From Marsupella aquatica (taxonomy: Eukaryota > Marchantiophyta): a DNA stretch of 64,000 bases. Positions 47,813 to 59,519 of the stretch are shown here, piece after piece. Made by a program: the position numbers and the translations under genes. The stretch spans positions 15,996,001-16,060,000 of the forward strand of contig OZ316895.1 in assembly GCA_973895155.1 (NCBI GenBank), read 5' to 3'. The notes beneath the pieces are model-generated. The model worked only from the letters and a program-made list of their open reading frames with translations. It searched no databases and had not been told where the DNA came from. The stretch's first letter is position 1; every line of letters starts with the position of its first letter.

Positions 47813-50800
47813 ATGGAAGTTTTCTTGAAATTGTTGCTGATGCTGCTGTTGATGAGTTCTGCGAAGGCCAGCAAGGTGCACGCCGAGCACGTTACCACTG
47901 ATGTCGTCATCATCGGAGCCGGTATTTCTGGTATGGCCCTTGTGTCAACTGGCCGGAAAACCAGCAGGAATATACATTGCCAGTCCATCTGAAACAGAGT
48001 TGATGAAAATTGATTGCATCCTGGCCTTAGGAGTCCAATGGAAGTTCAAATGGGGGGCGCTTAGACAAGCTATTCAAAGGACACAATAATTCTCCCATTT
48101 CATCATAAAATCTTTGTGTATATGGGTCATCTAAATGCAATTTATGCTTGCGTGATGATCTGCATTCTCGTCTCGTTGTGCGCACATTTGGCTGTAGGTC
48201 AGTATCCATTCTAGTTACAGGAGTCAGAACTTAAATAAATGCCAGTGATCGATCACTCTCTTCATCTATCAGGCACAAACCAAGCGCATGCGCGACAAAT
48301 ATCGATCTGGAGGCGTACCTGGAGCTGGCTCCACTCCTACACTTTGCGAAGTCGACACAGCAGTTGCGAGCGTGGCAGTAATATTATCAGATTCACAAAT
48401 TGCGTGCTAGTTTGCTAGCCACGTCACGAAAATGATATCTCTGTCCATGTACCGCAAAGCTGGCTTCAATCACCACCGCTATCCCAAGTGAGCAGTCTCG
48501 TTCGTTTGAATCAATTAAGGGGGTTTGATTGTTATTCAGGAGCGAGGTTCATTCAAATAGACAGTGTTCCACATGTATAATATAAAAGCTAACATAGGTC
48601 GTCTCTAATTATTCACTATCAAATGCCAAACCAGATGGTTCCAACTAAGTAATTGGTTAGGTTCTGACACCTCCAACTTTGCATAACATTCCTCATAAAG
48701 AATGAGCGATTTGCATATGATGAGAGACACTGGGAGAACGCATTCAGCCTTAAGAACGCTAACAGGATAACTAGTTAAGTTCAGGAAATTGTAAATTACT
48801 AAATACTCACACATACTAATCCTGTTTTGTTGACATTCTTAGAACTTATTCCTGGAACTCGAGATAATGCGCATTAATGAATGATGCCTGTGCAGTAGCC
48901 TGTGCGATAGAATGAATGGGGCCTGGGCAGTACAGTAGGATGGACCATCTCCATTCTTGAGGCTTACCCTACAAGATGTGGATTTCCTCTTGCAGGAATG
49001 ACGGCCGGGAAAACTCTCTCGGACAACGGAGTGACAAACTTTGTCATCTTGGAGGCTACGGAAAAAATTGGGGGAAGGATCCGGAGCGATGAGTTCGCAG
49101 GGCTGGTGGTTGAGCTTGGTGCAAACTGGGTGGAGGGCGTCAATGGAGAAAAGCTAAATCCGATCTGGCCATTAGCTCTGGAAGTTAACTTGAGAACTTT
49201 CCTTTCTGACACCAGCAACATCAGCAGCAACATTTATGACATATCGTATGTGTTCTCCACTAATTATTCTCTCCCCGTTTAACCTGCCTAAAAATCTCAT
49301 CAATCGCTCCCAAATGGTCTATCAAGAAAAGTCACGTCGGAATGTCAGATAGTATCTCAAGCTACAGTGCAGGTCTAATGGCACCTAAAAGTATGGCTTA
49401 TTGGTGATCAGTAAGTTGAGGTTGAAATCTCAGATGTCAATCGATCAACTGCGCGCAGGTATTCCCATTGTCTGCGATCTGCTCATTTGAGAAACGAATC
49501 GCTCGAAAATTCGCACAACCACAAGTTTCGTTGCGGAAATCTGGAGATGTCAACGGGATGTGGGAGCGCTGTAGAGAAAGCATGCGCGCACTAAGCTGTT
49601 GACATTATGCAACAGATTACAAGCATACTGTCTACGTCAGTGGCCCCAGCTGCGCTTAGATCTATATTCCGCTGAATTTGGCAGCACCAAATTTACAAGT
49701 AATTTACATAATACTACTGATTGTTTAATGCAGCTACATATTTCCTGTCCCTTTGGTTGGTCAAATCAAGCCGGCATCGTAAGACATTCATTCCCAAACT
49801 TCGATTCCAAAACTGTTCCAAGCCAAGGATAAACTACACTTTGTGAAGGGACCAAGAATCCAATTTAAAATCTGACCAGGGAATTGGATTTCTTTTTACC
49901 TCTCTGAATCCAGCAGACAAATATGGCAAATTTGCACCTCATAGATTAGTCAATGACAGAGGTGACGATTTTGAAGGCAAAATTTTGCGGACATTTGTTC
50001 TTACTGGGTCACATGTCAGCTGAAATGCATGGTCTAGGGAATCTAACATTCTACGTGCGATGCCACTGCCCACGACTAACAGGGGCGCGTTACCAAAGCA
50101 GACCAAAGTTCAGGAGGCAACGACTGCTGTGACTGGGTACGTCACGTCTCTTGGCACATCGTTGTCGAAGAATGGGGAAGAGGATATTTCTGTCCTGACA
50201 GCACAACGCCTGTATGGATGGTAAGCTCGAGCTCTTGGCTTAGACATGAGTCAAGAGGCTGTACATGTCAATAGGTCGCACTTTCTCCATGATGTCTAAT
50301 CGTGGGTGTCATGCGGTGCCTTCTACGGATATGAAGCTTTCTTGCTGTGATCGCACAGTTCAAAGACCTATTATTGTGTCCTCAGAGCTCCGAAGCTGGT
50401 AAATTTTTACAAAAAGCGGTTGAGCTTTAGGCTGAGCTTTACCAATTTAAGGCCTGTACATTGGAAAGGTATGATCAGAAAGTAAAGCCAATAGCGAATG
50501 CTGTAAAAGGGGCAGAATTGTGGAAACCATAAGCGAAATAATGTTTTTAAAACTCAAGTTGTTCCCTCCGAGAACATCCTGATGTCAACTCAGTCTAACA
50601 AGTCAATAGACACCTGGCCAAGGCTTCATGTACTGAATTTTCATCAACCGCGCAGTGTACCTAGTTCTCCAGTCGAAATGGTGCTCGATTACGAATTCTA
50701 TGACGGAGAATTTGCAGGTAATTCACATATTCAATGTCATGATTGGGGTAGGGAAGTTCTTGTTTAAGTTTTAACTTCATAATTAGGTCTTACATAGCGT

Positions 50801-53078
50801 AGACTGTTTTCGAATGTTATATTATTTTCCGTATTCATCACAGCTCATCCCGCTCCAACCTCAGCATCTTATGTAGAAGAACTTATGAGAAATCCATCTA
50901 TCATTGGCAATTCAATATCATGCAGAATGATCTGATCTATTTGGCAGCTAATCCCATATGCACAGAACCGCCACGAGTTACAAGTTTAAAAAACACGCAG
51001 CCAGTACCGACCTTCAAAACTTTCGGAGCTGATAGCTACTTCGTTGCGGATCAGAGGGGCTATTCAGTCATCATACGTCCCTTAGCATCGTACCTTAAGA
51101 GCAAGAATGGAACATTAACAGATTCCCGGCTAAAGCTAAACAAGGTATTGACCCAATTATATTTTGAAGTGTATGAAGACCCAACTTTATTGGCGCATAT
51201 TGATTGCTACAAGCTTATGTAAAGTTTGACCTTCTTTTTCTAGCCTGTCTATGGCAAACAGCTTGACAATATCTTCTCTTCTCGACTTGCCCAGGTAGTG
51301 AGTAAGATAGAGTATTCAGAAGATGGCGTCACTGTTCTAACCGAGGATGGCTCCACATATTCCGCAAAGGCTGCCATTTTGAGCGTAAGCTTGGGTGTGC
51401 TGCAAAGCAAACTCATAAACTTTGAGCCGGAGCTGCCGGTAATGAACCCTAACTTCACATGATTCTCCAGCCAAAACCAGCTCAGTTTTTTTCAAAAGTC
51501 ACCAAGGATTAAAGAACACAAAGTGACGGCTTGTACACATCACTCTAGGTTTAGGTTTGAGTGTTCATTGAAGGTTCTATAAATTAGGTGAGGTACGTTG
51601 AGACAAATCCCAAATTGTCAAAACTTTTGGTTTTGTCTACGTTGACCAAACAAAATAGCTACATCCTTCAGCTGCTTTGTTGCGCAGGAAGTACCACATA
51701 CCCTTGACAGTTCGGACCAGTAAAAGCTCTCTAACGTAGGTCAGACCTTGCGTGGGTCTCTTTGTACAGTACTGGAAACTCCAAGTTATTTCTGAATTTG
51801 ATATGGCAATCTACACAAAGATATTCCTGAAGTTCCCCACGAGCTTTTGGCGCACAGGACATGGTACAGAGTTTTTTCTATATGCCGACGGAAGTCGGGG
51901 TTACTATCCCATATGGCAGGTAATGTAGTTCCTGTCCATTCTCCTAGCTTCCTGTCGGGCCTCAGATGGTTGTTAAATGATTGTTACTTAAACTGTTACA
52001 AAGTTTTCAATCAAATGCAAGGGGCCCTCATTAAAAGCATAAAATTTGATGTTGGGCTCAAGCTTCAAATGAGAACATCTGATATCTGTACTCGTGCATG
52101 GTGACCTTGAGCAAATATTGACCGGTTCCATTTGAACTGTTCAGCATATGGATAATCAGTACCCAGACGCCCATATTATCTTTGTCACGGTCACGGATGA
52201 CGAGTCACGAAGAATTGAGCAGCAGTCCGACGAGCAGACTTTGACAGAAGTAATGGAAGTGCTCAAAAAAATGTTTGGGCCAGAAATTCCAGAGCCAGAA
52301 GATATTTTGATTCCCAGGTGGTGGAGCAATAGATTTTTTCGGGGAAGCTTCTCTAACTGGCCCATTGGTGTCACCCATCAGGATTTTAAGGCCCTTCAGG
52401 TGGATCATCTACTCGAAGATTGTCTGTAGACTTGCACTGAAATTACCAAAATGGCACTCAGATGAACATAACTTTGGGCAAACACATGGCCGAAATACAC
52501 AACTTTTAGATCTGGAAAAACTAGTTCAATATCTAAGCAGCTGGTTCTGGAATCTGCTGTCTTTTGTCTTGTGAATCAAAACTTTGTCATGGTCTTTAGA
52601 TCCTGGAGTAATCAATCTGACTTAAACCTGGTAGCAGGCACCAATTGGTCGCCTGTTCTTCGCTGGAGAGCATACAAGCATGCACTATAATGGCTACGTT
52701 CACGGCGCTTATTATTCAGGTACTGGCGAACTACCCTTCTCTTCATTTTATTCGAATGACAAACTTCTCTTGAATAAAATCAACCTTTATCTTTGAAGCT
52801 GGGTCATGACTATTTTTAATTGTATCTCTACAAGGCTTGCAGCAAGTAAGCAAACATGGAATAGACAAAAACTGAGAATTGGTGTTCAAATGCATCCATT
52901 CCTCCATGGTGTCACAGGCATCGATTCTGCCAACGAGGTCAGTGACTGCCTGCAAAAGGACAAGTGCCCGTCTGCCTGGAAGCAGGGATCTAGAAATACG
53001 GTGCAGCACAAGAAGAGTCATCTAGAATCAACATGTGTTGCTCCAATTGAAGAGGTACTCGCCCCTTTGCTACAATGA
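47813..53078 (+). CDS. PAO: Secreted FAD-dependent polyamine oxidase
   Basis: Predicted flavoenzyme oxidising spermine/spermidine and releasing hydrogen peroxide, resembling maize apoplastic PAO. Ten exons: 47813-47930, 48996-49245, 50038-50220, 50656-50717, 50966-51144, 51295-51438, 51770-51919, 52145-52399, 52638-52719, 52918-53078. All are GT-AG with matching phases; the joined frame is 527 residues, somewhat longer than maize PAO, with an extra C-terminal tail. A Leu-rich signal peptide (about 1-20) is followed by the FAD dinucleotide motif GAGISG (35-40, spanning the first intron) and [14 protein letters not shown]. Conserved active-site context is present: NWVEGVNG (Glu of the substrate tunnel) and IYTKIF with the flavin-near Lys at about 329. 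The C-terminal FAD segment is [22 protein letters not shown]. Exons 3-4 are the most diverged and their boundaries the least certain. Confidence 0.92.
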
Positions 53079-56000
53079 ATTCTCCTTTCTACTAGACTGA
53101 CGTAGCTGTTCAATGTTCACTTGGACATTTATGGCCCCGGTGGAATGATTTCAGTATTACATCCTGATGTGACAAGTCTCACAAATACACCAATGGTTAA
53201 AAACTCTTACTCGGACTCTTGACAAACATAGAAGTTGAATTTGCAGCCCATCTACAAATTAGGTTGCCAAACTCTCGAAATTTGTGGTATTCTAACCATG
53301 ACAGCGTGCCTCTGTGGTTTCATCAAATGAGTGATATACGCAATGTCACCGCTGAAAATAGAAGGAACTCTGTAGGTCTTCAATAAATGTTCCAGTACTC
53401 ATCCCAAACCAACATATGGCGTACCAGACGGCCCTGCCCATCACTGAAATCAGCCGATTGGAATTCCTTATGCAGGTATTTTGACCTGTGAGTCAGGTCA
53501 ATACAGACAAAGAGCAAGACAAGAATATAGTCATTGGATTTAATAACCAGGTACTATGAAACTGGTGGCATCAAGCTGCATTTGAAGAATAATGTGCAAT
53601 TACTGTCCGGTGTGGCTCCAGCAGCCAGTCCCAGAAAATTCAGACCAAGCTTATCTCTCGACACAACTGTCTTGCAATTGGTAAAGAATCTGACGCAGCA
53701 GCCAAAGCGAAATTTGAAATTGGCACAGTTTTAGCCGCTCGACAGTTAAAAACACCACAAGAGACATCATAAGTTGTCGAGGTCACGTGTACACCCGTAG
53801 GAATTTAATTGACATTCACGCATGGTAATGTCTAATAATAAACATCAGCTCCCGTTAATTTGATAAAATAAGCAGGTCTTGCATGCGAGGTACAATCATC
53901 GACTGAATCAAAAGTTTCCCTGATCTATCAATGCAGGAGCTCTTATCATCAAATGACCTAAGAACTGTTGAGCTCAAGAATTACACAGCGACGTCGTCAA
54001 TTGCTCCCTAGCTATTGAAGCAGTGATAAAATCTGTTGAATTAACGGAGCTGGCGGAAAATAAACCAAAGTTGAGCCGCAGGGCTACTGTGACAATTTAC
54101 CGAAGTCTCAGCGACCTTGGCCAGATACTAATTTGATCTCTTGAACTGCGATTCAGAGTCATATTATTAAACACTTCAAAAGGAACGATATTAAGGGCCA
54201 ATGAATAGCAAAATTGACTGATAAATAGTGGCAGTGAAGTCAGATTTTAGGGTCAAGGCAGGACCAAAGAAAGCCCAAGAAAATTAAGTGATCAAATTAA
54301 GTAAGAAAATTTGTTCTCGTTCTTTTTCGTCTCATCTCAGAACGAAAACAATTTTTCTGAAAGAGGCCGAAACGGAAAAGTGGAGAGGGGACTGAACAGA
54401 AAAAAAAAACAGTGGAAAAAAAAATTGCATTCTAAGTAAAAACCACACAGAACACAAAATATGCTAAGCTGGCATGGTACTTATGATCACTAGAAGTAGA
54501 CTAAATCACCTACCTCCAACTCAAAACCTAACCTCCAAGGAAAAGAGGCTATGGTCGAAACCAGGAGACAAGTCCCAAAGGAGCAACGACCCAAAAACAG
54601 GACCTTGACCTAAAAGCTAAAAACATTCAATAATCTAGTACAGAAAGATCACTAACTAGATTCACGTCACCTGACAGTGAACAATGGCTGTCTACTTGAA
54701 GATGGCTACCAATGCCTTGCTCTCCTCTTGTCCAGCCCAAAGTTCAGCCCCATGCGAACGCCCAGGCATGTCCAAGGAGCTGCGTCTATGATTCCACAAC
54801 TTACCATACCCAAAGCGTGACACAGGTTGATTGAAGGCTCAGTAACTAATAATGCATTTTCAGTCGGCACTCAAATTGTTCACAATAGAAGCTAATTGTC
54901 TCAAACAGTTGCTGCAAGAAATAGAAGCTCCCATAGACTACAAGGTTTGGCAAGATGCTCAGATGGCCTGTCCAAACTCACATGGACCATTATCAAATAT
55001 TGCCGCTCAGATGACACCTTTTTTCATTATTCAAATGCTCATTTTTGGGGTGTCCAAAGTGTTTGGTTCATTGTTCTTGAGATCAATTGATATGGTCCAT
55101 CTGAGCATAAACTCAGTTGGTACAATGTGATCTGAGAAGTATTGCTCACGGACTCATGCTTAGGAGACAAACTTTAAAGATGTGGAAACCCGCCAAAGAA
55201 TTGAAGCATTGCCAGCTTGCAAGGAAAACCCTGCCGCCTAATTTATTGCAACGAAGGAAGGCAACCCAATTGTGCTTTGGCCTAAACACAATAAATATAT
55301 CATAAGTTAGTCTTTGTATCAGGTAACTACCATCACCTTACCACATTCAACCACTTCTTCTGGATTTACCTGGCCTATTTCTTGCACATATGGGAAATCT
55401 TGGGATGACATAATATTATATCTTCTTGGATGAAGTATAATTGTTAATGATATCACGAGGCTAAGTAGGGATAGTATAGGTGCCTCTGTCCAGATGCTAG
55501 ATAGCCAGGCATAAAAATTTCACTCAAAGTTGGAATGCCCTCTGTGAACTCATGCCACCTGTCATGGGCCCTTGATCTTGGTTATCCACACAACATAATT
55601 ATGCAGTAAGCGGGTCTCCCTAACTCCCTAAGGAATAGGTTGAGGCAAAAAATCATTCAATGTTGGAGTGCACTCTTTATTAGAATGCCAACTCTGAAAT
55701 AGCGCACAACTAAAATGCTCTAGACTGGAGGTAGCATACCAAATGCTAACGAGAATGCCAGTATACGAAATTAAATAAAACTTCAAAACGAGCGCACGTT
55801 TGAGTTGTTCGATTCATTAGCAACTAATTCTCAAGCTCTGCCTACCAATCGTAGCTCTACTCACTCTTTCGCGTTCAATTCGTTAGCAACTAGGCTCAAG
55901 CATATATTTCCTCAAGCTCCGCAAAGAAATCGTAGCTCTAGTTTAATTCACCTTCTCGTTCAATTCGCAACTGTTTTTAACATTTTGTCACGGCTACGCG

Positions 56001-56358
56001 CGGAGATCCGAGCTCTGGGCACGGACTTTTCGAGCATTCATTAGTCTTCGAATTTGACATCGAAATTGCTTCTGAGGTTTCTGCCATGATGGCAAATGAT
56101 GACATTCAACAATTGTCTTCGATGAAGAAGCACAACTTTCTCGGAAAGAGTTTCCTGGCATCGATCCGTGACGTAGATATCAACATTTTTGAGAGCTTTC
56201 GTCCGGGCTTTCGTCAGGGTGGCCACACAGTCTGAAGGAGAAACAGGTCCTTTCGTCACTCACGATCCCTTCAATTTTCTCTCTACTGTTGTTGGTACAG
56301 CAACATCTCAAATTATTGTAACTGAAGCGGTATGAAGTGAAGTAGCCCGATCCGACAA
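53079..56358. other. Intergenic, no gene recognised
   Basis: The left end should be the oxidase 3' UTR. The remainder has only short frames without family resemblance. At 55800-55990 two copies of a roughly 75-bp unit repeat ttagcaacta, ctcaagctc and aatcgtagctcta. Confidence 0.5.
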
Positions 56359-56399
56359 GTGACTTCTCGAAACATCGCGGGAAACAGCTGCTGGGATTA

Positions 56400-57710
56400 T
56401 CTCTCCATTATTTGGTCGTCTACAATTCTTCTCTCACCTTACTTCATCTTTCCGACAATTTCTTTAATTGGAGGAATTCCGACCTGTAGGGCCAACTGTT
56501 CCAACCCGTGTGCTGGACCTATGAATCAAAAAATCATCCTACTGGAACTGACGGCACGCTCGAATCTGCAAGAGCTCAACCTGTCTGGGAATGCGTTGAC
56601 ACACGCTACTTTTCTGTCACTTTTGAATCTATTAGCGTTGAGAGTCTTAGACATAGGACATTAATCTTTTTTGCCTTGAAAACCCAAAGCAGGCCCATCC
56701 AACATAGGATAGACGTCCTGCTTTGGAGCATGCATTTCCATGTAGGGCAGCCACAAGGGGACAATGCTTTGGAGCATGCATTTCCATGTAGGGCAGCCAC
56801 AAGGGGACAATACCCAGGGATCCGACAGGGACCCAGACCAGGAGGAAGAGAAGATTAAACCAGAACCCAAAGTGGGCAACCAAGGCTGAGGAGATAATCA
56901 ATACTCCCACCACTACACCCCACCCACACACACACACACATACCCTCCACACCCCTTATGTGTGGAGGGAGGATTGAACCTGGGACCTCTCGGTTCTAGG
57001 CTCATCCTCTGGCCAACTGACCAAAGCCAGTTGGTTAGCAGACATTAATCTTATGACATTGTCCTGTGGTGAATATTGAAAATCAGAGACCCTCAATTTG
57101 AGCAACAATCAGATTTCTATTACCGACATATTGATTTTTCAATGGCTGCAGAAGTCGCAGACACTTAGCTTGAAAGCTAATTTTTTTCTCAATTGGGATC
57201 AATCCCACGATCTCTGGGTGCTGTGAACGGGGCTCTGAAGACCCTTCGCTTCCTTTCACTACGCTATATATAATCTGCTTTCAGGAGCGATCCCCAAAGA
57301 GCTGGGAACTACCCAGAATCTCACTGATATAGTACCTGCTCCTCTAGTCCATTGCTCTTCTCTCAGTGTAGCACTTATGTCCGAGGATCTCTAAACTGGA
57401 CAAACAGTCGCTGACATTGGCTTGTTATCTGAGCTCCATGCCAGGCCGTTTACATAAGGAACAAAAGTTTAACAGGCTCCATCTCTCCCAGCCTGTTGGA
57501 GTGCACCTCTCTCTCTTAAATAATCTTTAGCTTCAATTTCTTTAGTGGGGCAGGAGATTCCTCTGGCATATATTGGGTGCGCTGAGCAAAGTGGAAGATC
57601 TTCTTCTCCATGTCCTCAATCTCGGAGGTGGAATTCGTGCCTCTAGGCAACATCTCCAGTCTTCATGAAGTTTTCCTCAACAGAAGCCAGTTCATTGGAT
57701 ACCTTTGATC
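56400..57710 (+). pseudogene. Leucine-rich-repeat receptor-like pseudogene, split by a SINE
   Basis: Before the SINE the plus strand reads LQELNLSGNALTHATF and LLNLLALRVLDIGH. After it, with the frame disturbed, it reads LNLSNNQISIT, LQKSQTLSLKAN and PKELGTTQNLTDI. These are plant-type extracellular leucine-rich repeats of a receptor-like kinase or receptor-like protein. Stops and frame changes are frequent after 57060 and no kinase domain is seen. Limits are approximate: the left is near 56400, where a hydrophobic stretch could be a signal peptide, and the right is where the non-LTR fragment begins. Confidence 0.6.
56669..57040 (-). mobile_element. tRNA-derived SINE with 12-bp target-site duplication
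   Basis: Reading on the minus strand from 57040, a tRNA-like head has an A-box-like ttggtcagttggcc and a B box ggttcaatcc about 45 bp later. A (GT)n run and a tRNA-unrelated body follow, ending in an A-rich tail (the T run at 56669-56672 plus). The flanks are identical: gacattaatctt at 56657-56668 and 57041-57052. A perfect 46-bp tandem duplication (56721-56766, 56767-56812) lies near the 3' end. It is inserted in the LRR pseudogene. Confidence 0.85.
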
Positions 57711-57878
57711 ATTTTAAATCATGAGTGCCCATCAAAAACTATAACAACAGGTCATCTTATATATCAAAACAGAGGGCGCCAAACCGGGAGACCTGATCCC
57801 TCAGGCAAAAGACCCAATCAAGGGGGGAGACCACCAAGGGGCCAAGAAAAGCAAACCCAAAGACAGGAACCCAAACGC

Positions 57879-58598
57879 CTACCTATCAGCAAACTGGAGA
57901 GCCTGGTAAAGCTCCGGTGTGAACTGCATGGGGGGGTCAAGCAAAGGAATCCTACTAGTGGCCCTAAGACCAACAGCCTCCCCCCTACGAAGAATAGTGA
58001 ATGCCTGTGCCCGCTGAAGCGCAACAGACACCCTCTGTCTAAAGAATGCAGTGATGACCGACACAGGGGGATAGGGCCTCCGCTCGACGTACTGAACTGC
58101 GCAAGAGCGAAGAAAACGATCAAAGGATGGATGTAGCGCCCCAAAGACCTCCACGGCAAACGGATAGAAGAGGTCCTCGGGGTACCGCACAGCATAGGCC
58201 TCCTCCTTCAGCCGAGCTGCCCTCGCGGCGGCATGGCCTGGTACATGAGCCACCGAAGCCACGTTGGCCCCACAAGTCGGATCAGCAACAACGACGTCCC
58301 CAAGGGCACGAACACCAGCGCGAGAGAATACCAGATCTGCTCGACGACGATCAGAAACCCCATCCCGTGGAGGTAACACATGTCTCTGCTCCTTCATGAT
58401 ATGGTAACCAGAGTCACGGGCAATGGCCGCCACCACGTCCCGAATGTCGTCGTGTGTCGCAGTCCTCTCACTACCATGACCGCACCTGAGAATGTGAATG
58501 CCTTGCCCATCAAGGGGCGCTCCACAGACGCAAGTGGGCTGACCCAAGAGGCAAGGGTTGTCATGCCGAGGGACAGTGCCTCTTGTGCACATCGGCAC
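57879..58598 (-). pseudogene. 3' fragment of a non-LTR retrotransposon (zinc knuckle and endonuclease-like domain)
   Basis: A 239-codon minus-strand frame shows CVCGAPLDGQGIHILRCG, a C-x-C...H...C zinc-knuckle arrangement, then THDDI, RRADLVF and LGDVVVADPT. This order resembles the C-terminal CCHC plus restriction-like endonuclease region downstream of reverse transcriptase in R2/CRE-type elements. No reverse transcriptase is found upstream: the sequence stops near 58620, just before the gypsy LTR, so it looks 5'-truncated as is usual for these elements. The 3' untranslated part runs left to about 57715. Clade assignment is tentative. Confidence 0.6.
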
Positions 58599-58699
58599 GT
58601 CCCTCGCATGCCCGCTAGGTATGGTTAGGGCTAGTTACTACTTGAGTTAGTGTCATGTTCTTGTAGCGAGTCTGGGCTATTCTTGAAGCAAAAGGGGTT

Positions 58700-59228
58700 T
58701 GTTAGTGTGACGCCTGGACCCGGTCCTACTTAGGGCATGTTTTTCTTTGCCGTTCTGCAGTTCTTCTTGAATCGCTGTGAGATAGAGTTTTTCAGAGGCT
58801 GCTCGTCGGTTCCGTACACGGAATTCACACAGTGATTCGTTAGATGCTCCCGGCTGATCTTGGCATCTCGCCGGTTTTCGATTTGATTTCAGTACGTTTG
58901 TTTCTATCACGCTTTTTATTCAAGAAGAACTCCCTGTGAAATGTCAGCGGCAGTTGTATCTTACGTGTATACACATCAGGGAGGGACCGTTTTTGTTGTT
59001 TTTATTCCTTTTTATTTTGACCCTCTTAGGCAAGGCCGACATACACGGGGCCAATTTCATTCTCTTTAGCCCCGGCCTCCTTGCCTCACGCCGTTTATTT
59101 TATTTGTGGGTTAATTTTCTAAGCCTTGGGGTTGCCATTTCTTTTCTTGTCAGTTTCTTTCCCGACAACACCAGATACCACCAGACAAAGAGGGGGGGTG
59201 GAGACATTTCCTGTTGCTACCATTTCCA
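58700..59228 (+). repeat. 5' LTR of the gypsy element
   Basis: The right end ...TTTCCA at 59228 is set by the primer-binding site 3 bp downstream. The left end is TGTTAGTGTGACGCC at 58700 or TGTGACGCC at 58706, so the LTR is about 525 bp. The left limit is a guess from TG...CA ends because the 3' LTR is outside the window. Confidence 0.65.
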
Positions 59229-59231
59229 ATT

Positions 59232-59245
59232 TGGCACCCCGGGTT
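59232..59245 (+). other. tRNA primer-binding site of the gypsy element
   Basis: TGGCACCCCGGGTT begins with TGG, complementary to a tRNA 3' CCA end, and continues as a plausible acceptor/T-arm complement. The primer tRNA would end AACCCGGGGTGCCA; I cannot say which tRNA this is. Confidence 0.75.
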
Positions 59246-59519
59246 AGCATGCAGCATGTCAGCAGAGGAGTCGAGTCGTAGCAGCTCATCGCCACCGACA
59301 CCTCGATACCACTTACGGAGTGATCCACGACCATTGGTGCCAATTTCATTGGAGTCTCGGCAATTTTGACAACGTCCATAGACAGCAGCAGCACCCATAC
59401 CACGCAATCCTTCTGCTCAATTTGGCAGTCGCTTCACCACTACCCCAAAGCCTGTTATCGCTTCTCTGCCCTTTACTCCTTTTGCATCAGTGGTTGTTCC
59501 AGCTTCACCGACATACAAC

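Noticed and set aside
54852-55305. Plus-strand frames near 54.9-55.3 kb
   Set aside because: Short, mutually overlapping and without motif or splice support.
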